Shown here one piece after another: positions 42,786-54,337 of a stretch of DNA of 64,000 nucleotides. The notes under the pieces were generated by a model that saw nothing but the letters and a program-made list of their open reading frames with translations, ran no database searches and was not told where the DNA came from. Positions within the stretch are counted from its first letter, which is position 1. Every line of letters starts with the position of its first letter. A program made the position numbers and the translations under genes. Origin of the DNA: Adenophora triphylla var. japonica (Eukaryota > Streptophyta > Magnoliopsida > Asterales > Campanulaceae); contig JAFEMH010001489.1 in assembly GCA_022495995.1 (NCBI GenBank), positions 186,001 to 250,000 on the forward strand, read 5' to 3'.

Positions 42786-44530
42786 TTAAATGTAATACCT
42801 TTTAAGGTGAATGGCGTTCCAACTTCGCAGTATCATTTGGCCATCCAAGGTTGCCAGGCGATATGCTCCTTTCCCGGCCTGCGCATCTATTAGGTAGGGT
42901 CCTTCCCATTTTGGGGCGAGCTTGCCTGCATTGGGCTCCTTTGTATTTTGGAATGCCTTTCGTAGGACTAAGTCTCCTACTTGAAACCTTCTAATCCTTA
43001 CGTTTTTGTTGTAAGATCTGGCTACCCTTTGTTGATATGCTGCCATGCGAACTTTGGCCATGTCCCTCAGTTCATCCACGGTATCTAAGTCATGTATCAA
43101 GATGTCTTTATTATGTTCAGATGTCAACAAATTGTATCTGGCCGTAGGTACAAGGACTTCGCCGGAATAACCGATTCTCGTTCCAAATACAAGTGAATAG
43201 GGGTTTGACCAGCAGCGTTCTTGGATGTCGTCCCGTCGCCCCACGTAACCATTGGTAACTCTTCCGCCCATCGCCCTTTCTTCCGGTTCCGCCTCTTTTT
43301 CAAGTTGCTTATGATTATTTTATTGCTAGATTCTGCCTGTCCATTGGCTTGAGGGTGAACGGGTGAAGATGTCACCATCTTGACTCCCCAAGATGTCAAG
43401 AAATCTTGGGTTCTCTTACTAATGAATTGAGAGCCGTTGTCAAAAATTATCTCTGATGGTATTCCAAATCGACTGAATATGTTTCTTTTGATAAAATATA
43501 TAACCTCTTTGTCACGAACTTGTACGTATGCCTCAGCTTCTACCCATTTAGAAAAGTAGTCTGTCATAGCCAGTAAAAATACTCTTCCACCTGGTGCCCT
43601 GGGTAATTTTCCTACAATGTCCATTCCCCAAACCATAAACGGCCATGGAGACAGAATAGGATGTAGCAATTCAGCTGGTTGGTGTAGGATGTCCCCATGT
43701 CGTTGACAGGAATCACATTTCTTTGCGTAATCGACAGCGTCTTTTCTCATTGTAGGCCAAAAATAGCCCATTCTAAGAGCCTTGGTATGTAGACTTCTGC
43801 CCCCAGTATGATTTCCACATTCTCCTTCGTGCAGCTCCTTGAGAACCTGATGGGCTCTATCTGCTTCTAGACATCTTAAGTAGTGACCTGCAGCAGATTT
43901 TCTATACAAGAGGTTATCAATAAGTAAATATTTAGATTCTCTTACCCTGAATGCTCTAGCATTTTTCTCCTCAATTGGGATCGTATCATCTAAGAGATAC
44001 TTGATAATAGGAGCTGTCCAAGAAGTTGCTGCTGGAGAGGAAGGTATGTCGACATCTAGAGCGAACATCTCAAGATGATCAATTGCTGGGATGTCAATAT
44101 GCACAATTGGGATACTGGTTTGTGAAATGCTTTTGAAGGCTGAACCCAAGTTTGCCAGAGCATCTGCTTGAGAATTTTCTTCTCGTGGGATTTGTTCCAA
44201 GGAAAATGATTTGAATTTGGCCGAAAGAATTTTTACGATTTCCAAATATGTCGTCATCTTAGCATTTTTCGCTGTGTAGGATCCGTTGTAATGGTTAACA
44301 ATTAGCAAAGAATCCATAAACACCCGGATATGTTTGACATCTAGGTCCTGGGATGCTTCTAATCCTGCAATTAGTGCCTCATATTCTGCTTCATTGTTGG
44401 TAGCCCTGAAACTGCAACTGATGGATTGTGGTATTATGTCCCCTTGTGGCGATTTTAGTACAACTCCAAGACCTGTACCTCTCATGTTAGAAGCACCATC
44501 TCATATAGAGAGTCCAAATTTTCAGGATGT
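42786..44530 (-). CDS. Tat archaeal-type RNase H and integrase, first unit
   Basis: The second RNase H carries HIDGAS (just upstream of a 2-bp insertion at about 44505), NNEAEYEALIAGLEA, FMDSLLIVN and QADALANLGS, the D-E-D-D set of archaeal-type RNase H. Integrase follows: zinc finger HEGECGNH...CDSC, core MDIVGKL, IIFDNGSQF and AESSNK (D-D-E), about 453 codons open from 44485 to 43124. The end of the core shifts frame near 43200. The C-terminal GPY/F module (KWEGPYLI) is open in the frame ending at TAA 42786. Role: digestion of RNA in hybrids and insertion of cDNA into the chromosome. The few frame breaks may be sequencing errors (see findings). Confidence 0.85.
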
Positions 44531-44588
44531 CATCATCTTGAAGTTGCCGTACTTCCAGCCCACCTCTTGTTGCATGGTTGGACTAAAA

Positions 44589-46079
44589 TCAGCCCACAAA
44601 ATCGCCTAGGGCTTGAGATTTTATTGCAGCTTCGGGTTCATATTTGATGTCGTATGTGCTTAATTGTACGTACCATTTCGCCATTCGACCTGACATCTCT
44701 GGTTTTCTCATAACATTCTTTATAGGATAGTTAGTGCGTACAATTATAGTATGTGTTTCAAAATAGTGCCTTAATTTAATAGAAGCAGTTATCAAAGCTA
44801 AGATTAATTTTTGTAAATGAGAATACCTGGTCTCTGCATCTAGGAGTGTCTTACTTATATAGTAGATGGATTGCCGATTACCATCTCGTTGTGTCACCAA
44901 GACTGCGCTTACGGCGCCTTCGATACCGCTAAGTAGATGTAAAGATGTTCCTCCTCCCGAGGTTTGGCCAATAACGGAGGTGTCGACAGTAAGTTTTGAG
45001 TTCTTGAAAGGCTTCTTCATGTTGGTTCTCCCACCGGAACTTCTTGTTCTTCCTTAGGATATCATAGAAAGGTTTGCATCGAGCCGAGGATTTTGAAATG
45101 AATCTCGGTGAGTGCAGCAATCTTTCCCGTCAATCTTTGGACGTCCTTGACAGATTGAGGTGACGACAGTTGATAATAGCACGTATCTGTTCTGGGGCAG
45201 CCTTCAATGCCTCTTTTAGTAACCATATAGCCCGAAACTTCCCGCCCTCATTGCAAAGTTGCATTTAGTCAAGTTAAGCTTCATATTGAAACAATCCAAG
45301 ATGTCAAAGGCCTGGGATAAGTTGCTTATGTGATCTTCGGTTTTCTTGGATTTTACCACCATGTCGTCGATGTATACTTCCATTGTGTCCCCAATCTGAT
45401 CTTTGAACATTTTGTTGACGAGCCTCTGATATGTTGCACCTGCATTTTTTAGACCAAAAGGCATAGCAATATAACAATAAATACCTGTGGGTGTTATGAA
45501 GGCGGTGTCCTCTTGGTCAGAGGGTTCCATCTGGATTTGTTGAAATCATGAGGATGCGTCCATGAATGTGAGGAGCTCATGTCCAGAAGTGGCATCAACC
45601 AACGAGTCTATGTGTGGCAAAGGGAAAGGATCTTTTGGACAGGCTTTATTCAGGTCTGTGAAGTCGACGCAGACTCGCCATTTCCCGTTTCTCTTCTCAA
45701 CCACAACCACGTTTGCTAACCATCTTGGATAGTCGACCTCTCGTATCATATTGGCTTTGAGTAGGCGCTCTACCTCTTCCTTGATGATCTGTTTTCTGGT
45801 TTCTGCAAACTTCCTACGCTTCTGGTGTACTGGTTTAAAGCTAGGATCTATGTTAAGTTTGTGAGTGATAATATCTTTGCTGATGCCTGTCATGTCATCA
45901 TGTTTCCAAGCAAAACTCTTTATTCTGCTTCTTAATAGGTCCACAAGCTTTTCTTCTACTTCTGGTGGGATGTCAGTGCCTATAAGTACTTTCATGTCCG
46001 GGTTGGAAGGGTCTAGCAATACTTCTTTCACATCATCCTCCCTGGCTTCCAGGACTTCACGTACTTTCTTCGGTAATTG
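44589..46079 (-). pseudogene. Tat RT and RNase H, first unit
   Basis: Follows the UAG at 46082-46080 in the same frame. RT motifs in order: REVDYPRWLANVVVVEKRNG, WRVCVDFTDLNKACPKDPFP, LTFMDASS then TGA (45548-45546) where a Gly is expected, QMEPSDQEDTAFITPTGIY, MPFGLKNAGATYQ and YIDDMVVKS (catalytic). A C-run one base shorter than in the other units (near 45242) shifts the frame at the thumb. RNase H (45020-44589) includes GGGTSLHLLSG, LLDAETRYSHLQKLILAL and KYEPEAAIKSQALGDFV. The TGA is present in all three units, so RT is truncated in the founder. Confidence 0.85.
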
Positions 46080-47291
46080 CTATGCTTGTTTTGGAGATGT
46101 CGACGCCTTCATTGAAGTTTTATAACATTCCTTGGCCACCTGTTGATCACTGTAAATCTTAGCGACACCCCAAGGTGTTGGGAACTTCACACATTGATGG
46201 TAAGTGGAGGGTACGGCCTTCATTCCATGAATCCACGGTCTTCCAAGAATGACATTGTAAGATGTTGCGCAATCAATTACGCAGAATCGTTCCATGGTAT
46301 TGAGACCCTTCGAGTATATTGGAAGCTTTATCTCCCCTACCGTTTCTTTGACTTCACCGCTGAAGCCTACCAGCACTGAGGATTTTTTAATGATCTCAGA
46401 TTCTGGGATGTTCATTTCCTTAAGGGTGCCCAACATGATAAGATTAACAGAGCTACCCCCATCAACTAGGATGCGTCGGATTGTACAGTTGGCAATCTGC
46501 AAGGAAATAACTAGACCGTCGTGATGGGGTTCCAGCAAATTATCTCGGTTGCTTTCATCAAAGGTGATTGGATCCTGGCAAGGTGTCGGCATCCTGGGCT
46601 GTCTTTCTGGTTTTTCCTCCTTTGACTCCTTAGCATGTCGTTTTGCAGCAGAATAGGATGTTCCACATATTTCTGAACCTCCACTAATGAAATTAATCAC
46701 CTTTGTAGGCGCTGGGGGAGAGACTGGTCTCTCGGCTTCATGAGGAGCTTCCGCATTTTCAGCCTTCTTCTTTCTGGATCCCAGCAACTCCTTAAGATGT
46801 CCTTTCGAGAGCAAGTAACTGATCTCCTTTCTTAATGCGATGCAATCTTCGGTGACATGTCCAAAGTCTTCATGGTAAGCGCACCATTTTGATTTGTCAC
46901 GCCATCCCGTGGCTTTATCCGTCTTCTTTGGCCATCTGGCTTTGTCCCCAAGGTTGCCCATTGCAAAGAGTATACCTGAAATGTCAACAGAGAAACAATA
47001 ATCAGAAATCTTAGGCACATTATCATTATCTTCATCCTCACCGTCTATTGAATTAATTTTGCTAGTGTCAATTCTCAGATAAGGATTGGAACGGTTGTTC
47101 CTGCGATGGGACGATTCAGTCTTTTTGTCGGGGTTGTCATATGTCGACATCTTGGATGAGGATTTCGATCTTCGCAGCTCGTCTTCCTCCAGTCTTATGA
47201 ATCTCACTGCCCTGCTCCTGACTTCTTCCAACCGCTTACAAGGAGTCATCACCAAATCTCGGTAATACTGTGAGTCCTTCTTCAGCCCCAT
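46080..47291 (-). CDS. Tat gag C-terminus and protease, first unit
   Basis: 403 open codons. A knuckle-like CAYHEDFGHVTEDC (C-X2-H-X4-H-X4-C, the variant form seen in Tat/Athila-type gag) lies near residue 137. The aspartic protease site is ILVDGGSSVNLIM (near 272), with Gly in place of the usual Thr/Ser after the catalytic Asp, and the flap/C-terminal motif [13 protein letters not shown] near 350. It ends KQA and UAG, immediately followed by CAA UUA, and pol continues in the same frame. That is the known context for translational readthrough. The Met at 47291 is only the first Met after a frame break; true gag begins upstream. Confidence 0.85.
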   Translation of the reverse strand: MGLKKDSQYYRDLVMTPCKRLEEVRSRAVRFIRLEEDELRRSKSSSKMSTYDNPDKKTESSHRRNNRSNPYLRIDTSKINSIDGEDEDNDNVPKISDYCFSVDISGILFAMGNLGDKARWPKKTDKATGWRDKSKWCAYHEDFGHVTEDCIALRKEISYLLSKGHLKELLGSRKKKAENAEAPHEAERPVSPPAPTKVINFISGGSEICGTSYSAAKRHAKESKEEKPERQPRMPTPCQDPITFDESNRDNLLEPHHDGLVISLQIANCTIRRILVDGGSSVNLIMLGTLKEMNIPESEIIKKSSVLVGFSGEVKETVGEIKLPIYSKGLNTMERFCVIDCATSYNVILGRPWIHGMKAVPSTYHQCVKFPTPWGVAKIYSDQQVAKECYKTSMKASTSPKQA

Positions 47292-48430
47292 TTTGAATGC
47301 TTCGTGGTCATCGACATGTCAAGATTGGGAATTTCTAGCACTTCCTTATTGAACCGGTGGACATAGTCCTTTAGAGTTTCATTAGGCCGCCGGGTCACAT
47401 TGTAGAGATCACTTGTCAACCTTTCAAATTGTCGATCGCATGAGAATTGGTTATAGAACATGTTGATAAGCCGGGCGTAAGAACCAATTGAACCTATAGG
47501 TTGCCTAATCAACCATTTGAGGGCTGGTCCGCATAAGGTTGATCCAAATCCCCGCATAAGCTGTGCCTCCCTAATTGAAGAGGAATATGGATGATGTCCA
47601 TCTTTTCTTGATAGTGGGCAACGTGTTCTTCTGGATCCGTGGTACCGTCGTACAACTTCATAGATGGTACACTGAATCGCTTTGGGATGTCAACATTTGC
47701 AATTGTTGGGACAAACCGGGATTGACTGTAGCAGTTTTGAGTCACTGGTTGGATTGGAGGAGTTACGCCTGGCACGTTCATTATCGCCTTCCGAGATCCT
47801 GCATCTGTTTGGCTAGTGGGTTTCCTGCAAAAGGGTCATCCATAGGAATACGATTGAAATTATTATTATTGAAAAGATTATTTAGCAAACCAGAGTTGTC
47901 TGTAGTAGTTGTGACAGTTGTGTTGTCGATGAATGGGATGAACGGAGTGTATCCTGCAGAAGGTGGCGTCATCGTGGTGTCCCCTGCAAAGATGTTGACA
48001 TCATTAAGGATGTCACCGACGAGTTTGAGGCGGACTACCCATCGGAATAAATTCACTAAGTGTAGGTCCTTCGGTGTTGTCGAAGTTGAGGTTCCTCGCA
48101 CGTAATGGCGATATGTTGTCAAGCCGAGATGTGATGAACTGTTGATCTTTCTGCATCTTAAGCATGGAATCGGCCAGCACCTTCGAATTGCTGTCTTGTT
48201 GGTCCAAACTCCGATTCAACTTGGTCGATACTCCGGATGTCGGCATCTACATTGGAAGAGGTCGTTCCCTTTTGTGGAGTCTTCGTAGGTTGAGTTTGCC
48301 GAGGTCCGGTTTGAGGAGTTGGCGGCAACAAGTCGGGTTCTACCTCCCGATGTTGGAGCAACAGCGGACTCTTGCCGCGGCGGATACATTGGTGGGTGCA
48401 CATAATGAACTTGCTTAGGAAATGATCCAA
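47282..48430 (-). pseudogene. Tat gag N-terminal and capsid region, first unit
   Basis: Pieces in different frames. From 48430: a Pro/Gln/Thr-rich region (TPQTGPRQTQPTKTPQKG), then KMQKDQQFITSRLDNISPLR, a low-complexity NNLFNNNNFNRIPMDDPFAG, and the capsid (Retrotrans_gag) domain with YDGTTDPEEHVAHYQEKM, GFGSTLCGPALKWL and NVTRRPNETLKDYVHRFN. At least four frame changes break it, several at positions where another unit has an extra or missing base (for example CCCTAATT here, CCCGTAATT in the second unit). Some breaks are probably sequence errors. The start codon is not certain. Confidence 0.75.
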
Positions 48431-48450
48431 ATAATCGATAAACCACGAGG

Positions 48451-48467
48451 CCTCTCGGTGGGCGCCA
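48451..48467 (-). other. Primer-binding site of the first Tat unit
   Basis: Minus strand TGGCGCCCACCGAGAGG, 3 nt inside the LTR edge at 48471. TGGCGCC-type sites are common in plant gypsy elements. I do not assign the tRNA. Confidence 0.6.
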
Positions 48468-48470
48468 AAT

Positions 48471-49068
48471 TGTTTTGGTAGAAAACAATAGAATAGAATC
48501 TTAACTTTGATTAGTGTGTGGATTGAACAATAAGGAGGGGACTATGGAATTCGACTATATGGAACAAAAGCGTAAGAAGAAATAATGACACCACGATTTG
48601 TTAACGAGGAAAACCTTGGAGGTGATAACCTCTTTGGAAAAACCCCGGAGTTAGGTCTCCAACCTTAAAAGTTTCACTATAATGATCACGGATACAACTT
48701 TGGAAGATAATGGAGAGGATTACAAGAGCCTGTGTGTAGAATGTGTGTGCGTATGAGCCTTAGTGTATGTTCCGTCTCCATTTCCCCTTAAATATAATTA
48801 AGTATGAAAGAGTCAAATATTGTTCCTACAATCTCGGGATATAGGCTTATCCTTTCAACCTCCGTGAGACCAAGTCGCCCTAGCCGTTGAAGGTGTGTTG
48901 AACGTGCTGGAGAATATCCCGCATTTCTCTCTTAATCACTGGAAAATAAGAATAAAGATTTTAGTAAATATTAAATAAGTAAATATTAAAACAATACTTA
49001 CAGTGGAATGACATCTTGATATGCAGGATCAACTGAAGATGTCACCATGCTGAAAAATACCCACAACA
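48471..49068 (-). repeat. Tat LTR, second copy (shared by units 1 and 2)
   Basis: Matches 40209-40810 with only a handful of differences (for example one C fewer at about 48640). It serves as 5' LTR of the first unit and 3' LTR of the second. The same caveat on the 49068 boundary applies. Confidence 0.6.
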
Positions 49069-49437
49069 ATTTGTCCTCAAAAACATTTGACTATGTAGGC
49101 AACTGAAGAGGCAAAATGTTTTTCTGTCCCATTAAATGTCCAACCGCCAGCTCTATTTGATAGGACGGTTTAGGGATACGAGGCGGTTTAGAAAGGAAGA
49201 GTCTTTATAGGAACTAGTAACCGCAATTCCGGATAACCATCAAATCTTCTCTCAATTCTTATCTAGATCTGACGTCTCCTACTATATTACGGCGAGAGTA
49301 ACCCCAAAGAGCGCATTTGTTATCCCTTCTCCTTCAATACATAGTTGCGACGTTCTCCAAAAAAGTGAGCCAGAATCAATGTGTTTATTGAATTTGCAAT
49401 TCTAAAAAATCCTTGCTAGCATATATCCTTACATGCA

Positions 49438-50109
49438 GTGACTCGATCCGGCTTCACGACGAGTGATATTGTAGCCAAATACAAAGGCAAGATGAAAGCG
49501 GAAGAGAACATACCAGAGACGGATAAGATTACTCCGAAAAGAATAAGGGTAGAACAGATCTCCGGTGTGGAGAAACAAATTTGGAAAGAAGACGTGTTGG
49601 AGAATCAGGTAAGAATTAATTTGGGTCACTGGTACATTGATCCTCTTTTATTTTAGTAAAATGCCTCTTTTTGTTTGTTGATGACAGATTGTCTCGATGG
49701 CTAAGTTAATGTCCAAAGAAATCAGGATATGGAGGGAAAAATGCGATACCTTTGATATGAGTAGGGTTGAATATGAGAAGGATTTGAAAGAAGCTGCAAG
49801 GATAATAAGGGAAAAGGGTTTGGAAATCAGAGACAAGAACGAAGAGATACTAAAATGGCGGTCCAAAGGCTTGCGAGTGTCGACATCACTCATGAAAGGG
49901 AAATGGAAGCATTTCAGATGACTGGTGCATGAGACCGCAAAAGCGCCAAACTAGGATCCAAATGATTGAAGAATATCAGCAGAGAGCATGTGAATTGGAA
50001 CCTGAACGATGAGAAAACAGCTTTGCAGCGGATCCATGACGAAAAGGCGAACGAAGTCTCCAAGGATCTTGAGCAGATTGATGATGATCATGACAGCGAC
50101 ATGGGATGA
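49438..50109 (+). pseudogene. Antisense spliced coiled-coil ORF, second Tat unit (best-preserved exon 1)
   Basis: Exon 1 is open from 49438 to 49608 without stops (TRSGFTTSDIVAKYKGKMKA, ENIPETDKITPKRIRVEQ). The intron is 49609-49687 (GTAAGA...GATGACAG, 79 bp). Exon 2 from 49688 reads IVSMAKLMSKEIRIWREKC and EYEKDLKEAARIIREKGLEI. Phase is maintained (CAG|ATT). A 2-bp change near 49866 (CCAAAGGC for CCAGGC) shifts the frame, and the true tail would end near TGA 50109. The ATG at 49433 is followed by CAG TGA, so translation must start at an internal Met (49492) or come from an upstream exon through the ACATGCAG acceptor. Confidence 0.65.
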
Positions 50110-51048
50110 CTCTTAGGATGGGAAAAAGAGTAGGATGCTTAATAAGAAAGAGCAGAAGTTTGGAGAAGTTACTCCTAATGCAACACCTGCGGCAGAAGCC
50201 ACCTAAAAAAGAAGGTAAAATAACTTTGTTCTTGGTTTTTTGATGACGTTACTGGGGTGGAATCCCTTAAAACAATTTTAATTTTAGTTTGGTTATGTAA
50301 TGGGTCCATAAGGACCAAAGACAATCTTTTTTACGTGTTGGGTTGGTCCAACACTTTTGCACTTTAACGTTGGTAGCTTGGATATTTTTATGGTTAGTTT
50401 AATCTAGTTAAAGTTTAGTCGTTTTCAAGCATGTCAGGGCTTGTTTTCTTTTGGATGAAATTTTTCTTTGTACGGTTATTTGTTATGTTCGTAAGGTGAC
50501 ATGTTAGTATGTCAAAACTGTGAATACTTAAGATGACATGTATATGCCATAACCCGTAGATACTTTAGATGACACGTATATGTCATAACCATAAGAATAA
50601 TGCGTAAGATCAATCATTTAACTGAGTGGGAATGGGTAAGCTATATGAGTTTACCCATATAGGCCCACCCCACACCTCAATTAAAGAGATAGCTTGCGTT
50701 CCAGGCGAAGGTGTGGTAACCTAACATCTTAAGAAAGAGGTAATTAACTCTTTAAACCTTAGAAGGGATTGTGTACCTTTACTTAAGAAGAGATGGCCAG
50801 TCTCTAACGGAGGAGAATTCGTTGTTCTTTGCGTGCTTTCGACATGTCCCCATGTAAACATGTTAACACCTCATAAAACAGAAACATGTTAATAACGGAC
50901 GCCAACTAATGTTGACGCCTCTCCACAAGGTACGTTAGCGACATCTTGATTTGTAGAGAAGTAAAAAAGTACATAGGAAAAAAGAAAGGTTACAAAAAAT
51001 CAAAAGATGATCCATACCTGGAAAAGATGAGTTCATGGGGAATTTCGT

Positions 51049-52790
51049 TTAAATGTAATACCTTTTAAGGTGAATGGCGTTCCAACTTCGCGGTATCATT
51101 TGGCCATCCAAGGTTGCCAGGCGATATGCTCCTTTCCCGGCCTGCGCATCTATTAGGTAGGGTCCTTCCCATTTTGGGGCGAGCTTGCCTGCATTGGGCT
51201 CCTTTGTATTTTGGAATGCCTTTCGTAGGACTAAGTCTCCTACTTGAAACCTTCTAATCCTTACGTTTTTGTTGTAAGATCTGGCTACCCTTTGTTGATA
51301 TGCTGCCATGCGAACTTTGGCCATGTCCCCGCCTCGTCCACGGTATCTAAGTCATGTATCAAGATGTCTTTATTATGTTCAGATGTCAACAAATTGTATC
51401 TCGGCCGTAGGTACAAGGACTTCGCCGGAATAACCGATTCTCGTTCCAAATACAAGTGAATAGAGGGTTTGACCGCAGCGTTCTTGGATGTCGTCCCCGT
51501 CACCCACGTAACCATTGGTAACTCTTCCGCCCATCGCCCTTTCTTCCGGTTCGCCTCTTTTTCAAGTTGCTTATGATTATTTTATTGCTAGATTCTGCCT
51601 GTCCATTGGCTTGAGGGTGAACGGGTGAAGATGTCACCATCTTGACTCCCCAAGATGTCAAGAAATCTTGGGTTCTCTTACTAATGAATTGAGAGCCGTT
51701 GTCAAAAATTATCTCTGATGGTATTCCAAATCGACTGAATATGTTTCTTTTGATAAAATATATAACCTCTTTGTCACGAACTTGTACGTATGCCTCAGCT
51801 TCTACCCATTTAGAAAAGTAGTCTGTCATAGCCGCAAAATACTCTTCCACCTGGTGCCCTGGGTAATTTTCCTACAATGTCCATTCCCCAAACCATAAAC
51901 GGCCATGGAGACAGAATAGGATGTAGCAATTCAGCTGGTTGGTGTAGGATGTCCCCATGTCGTTGACAGGAATCACATTTCTTTGCGTAATCGACAGCGT
52001 CTTTTCTCATTGTGGGCCAAAAATAGCCCATTCTAAGAGCCTTGGTATGTAGACTTCTGCCCCCGGTATGATTTCCACATTCTCCTTCGTGCAGCTCCTT
52101 GAGAACCTGATGGGCTCTATCTGCTTCTAGACATCTTAAGTAGTGACCTGCAGCAGATTTTCTATACAAGAGGTTATCAATAAGTAAATATTTAGATTCT
52201 CTTACCCTGAATGCTCTAGCATTTTTCTCCTCAATTGGGATCGTATCATCTAAGAGATACTTGATAATAGGAGCTGTCCAAGAAGTTGCTGCTGGAGAGG
52301 AAGGTATGTCGACATCTAGAGCGAACATCTCAAGATGATCAATTGCTGGGATGTCAATATGCACAATTGGGATACTGGTTTGTGAAATGCTTTTGAAGGC
52401 TGAACCCAAGTTTGCCAGAGCATCTGCTTGAGAATTTTCTTCTCGTGGGATTTGTTCCAAGGAAAATGATTTGAATTTGGCCGAAAGAATTTTTACGATT
52501 TCCAAATATGTCGTCATCTTAGCATTTTTCGCTGTGTAGGATCCGTTGTAATGGTTAACAATTAGCAAAGAATCCATAAACACCCGGATATGTTTGACAT
52601 CTAGGTCCTGGGCTGCTTCTAATCCTGCAATTAGTGCCTCATATTCTGCTTCATTGTTGGTAGCCCTGAAACTGCAACTGATGGATTGTGGTATTATGTC
52701 CCCTTGTGGCGATTTTAGTACAACTCCAAGACCTGTACCTCTCATGTTAGAAGCACCATCTATATAGAGAGTCCAAATTTTCAGGATGTC
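51049..52790 (-). pseudogene. Tat archaeal-type RNase H and integrase, second unit
   Basis: Same order as the first unit. RNase H plus integrase zinc finger are open from 52745 to 51838. The upstream DGAS motif (YIDGAS) is in frame here, unlike in the first unit. The integrase core (IIFDNGSQF, AESSNK) is open in the next frame, and GPY/F (KWEGPYLI) ends at TAA 51049. Frame breaks lie at CAG/CTG-containing spots (near 51836, 51556, 51475 and 51332) where the first unit is intact. Confidence 0.8.
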
Positions 52791-52849
52791 ATCATCTTGA
52801 AGTTGCTGTACTTCCAGCCCACCTTTTGTTGCATGGTTGGACTAAAATC

Positions 52850-54337
52850 GCCCACAAAATCGCCTAGGGCTTGAGATTTTATTGCGCCTGGGTTCATATT
52901 TGATGTCGTATGTGCTTAATTGTACGTACCATTTCGCCATTCGACCCGACATCTCCGGTTTTCTCATAACATTCTTTATAGGATAGTTAGTGCGTACAAT
53001 TATAGTATGTGTTTCAAAATAGTGCCTTAATTTAATAGAAGCAGCTTATCAAAGCTAAGATTAATTTTTGTAAATGAGAATACCGGTCTCGCATCTAGGA
53101 GTGTCTTACTTATATAGTAGATGGGTTGCCGATTACCATCTCGTTGTGTCACTAAGACTGCGCTTACGCCGCCTTCGATACTACTAAGTAGATGTAAAGA
53201 TGTTCCTCCTCCCGAGGTTTGGCCAATAACGGAGGTGTCGACAGGTAAGTTTTGAGTTCTTGAAAGGCTTCTTCATGTTGGTTCTCCCACTCGGAACTTC
53301 TTGTTCTTCCTTAGGATATCATAGAAAGGTTTGCATCGATCCGAGGATTTTGAAATGAATCTCGTGAGTGCAAAGAATCTTTCCCCGTCAATCTTTGGAC
53401 GTCCTTGATGCATTGAGGTGACGACAGTTGATAATAGCACGTATCCGTTCCGGGGCAGCTTCAATGCCTCTTTAGTAACCATATAGCCCTAAACTTCCCC
53501 GCCCTCATTGCAAAGTTGCATTTAGTCAAGTTAAGCTTCATATTGAAACAATCCAAGATGTCAAAGGCCTGGGATAAGTTGCTTATGTGATCTTCGGTTT
53601 TCTTGGATTTTACCACCATGTCGTCGATGTATACTTCCATTGTGTCCCCAATCTGATCTTTGAACATTTTGTTGACGAGCCTCTGATATGTTGCACCTAC
53701 ATTTTTTAGACCAAAAGGCATAGCAATATAACAATAAATACCTGTGGGTGTTATGAAGGCGGTGTCCTCTTGGTCAGAGGGTTCCATCTGGATTTGTTGA
53801 AATCATGAGGATGCGTCCATGAATGTGAGGAGCTCATGTCCAGAAGTGGCATCAACCAACGAGTCTATGTGTGGCAAAGGGAAAGGATCTTTTGGATGTG
53901 CTTTATTCAGTCTCGTGAAGTCGACGTGCACTCGCCATTTCCCGTTTCTCTTCTCAACCACAACCACGTTTGCTAACCATCTTGGATAGTCGACCTCTCG
54001 TATCATATTGGCTTTGAGTAGGCGCTCTACCTCTTCCTTGATGATCTGTTTTCTGGTTTCTGCAAACTTCCTACGCTTCGGTGTACCGGTTTAAAGCTAG
54101 GATCTATGTTAAGTTTGTGAGTGATAATATCTTTGCCGATGCCTCGTCATGTCATCATGTTTCCAAGCAAAACTCTTTATTCTCGTTTCTTAATAGGTCC
54201 ACAAGCTTTTCTTCTACTTCTCGTGGGATGTCGGTCTATAAGTACTTTCATGTCCGGGTTGGAAGCGGTCTAGCAATACTTCTTTCACATCATCCTCCCC
54301 GGCTTCCGTGACTTCACGTACTTTCTTCGGTAATTGC
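52850..54337 (-). pseudogene. Tat RT and RNase H, second unit
   Basis: RT carries REVDYPRWLANVV, FMDASS followed by the shared TGA (53805-53803), QMEPSDQEDTAF, MPFGLKNVGATYQ and YIDDMVVKS. RNase H (about 53270-52850) is broken by several small indels relative to the first unit. RVHVDFTRLNKAHPKDP replaces RVCVDFTDLNKACPKDP; the underlying changes sit at CAG and CTG triplets. Confidence 0.78.

Noticed and set aside
47575..48105. 176-codon plus-strand frame opposite Tat gag
   Set aside because: A shadow of the gag region on the other strand; not preserved in the other units and without domain features, unlike the spliced antisense ORF near the 3' LTR.
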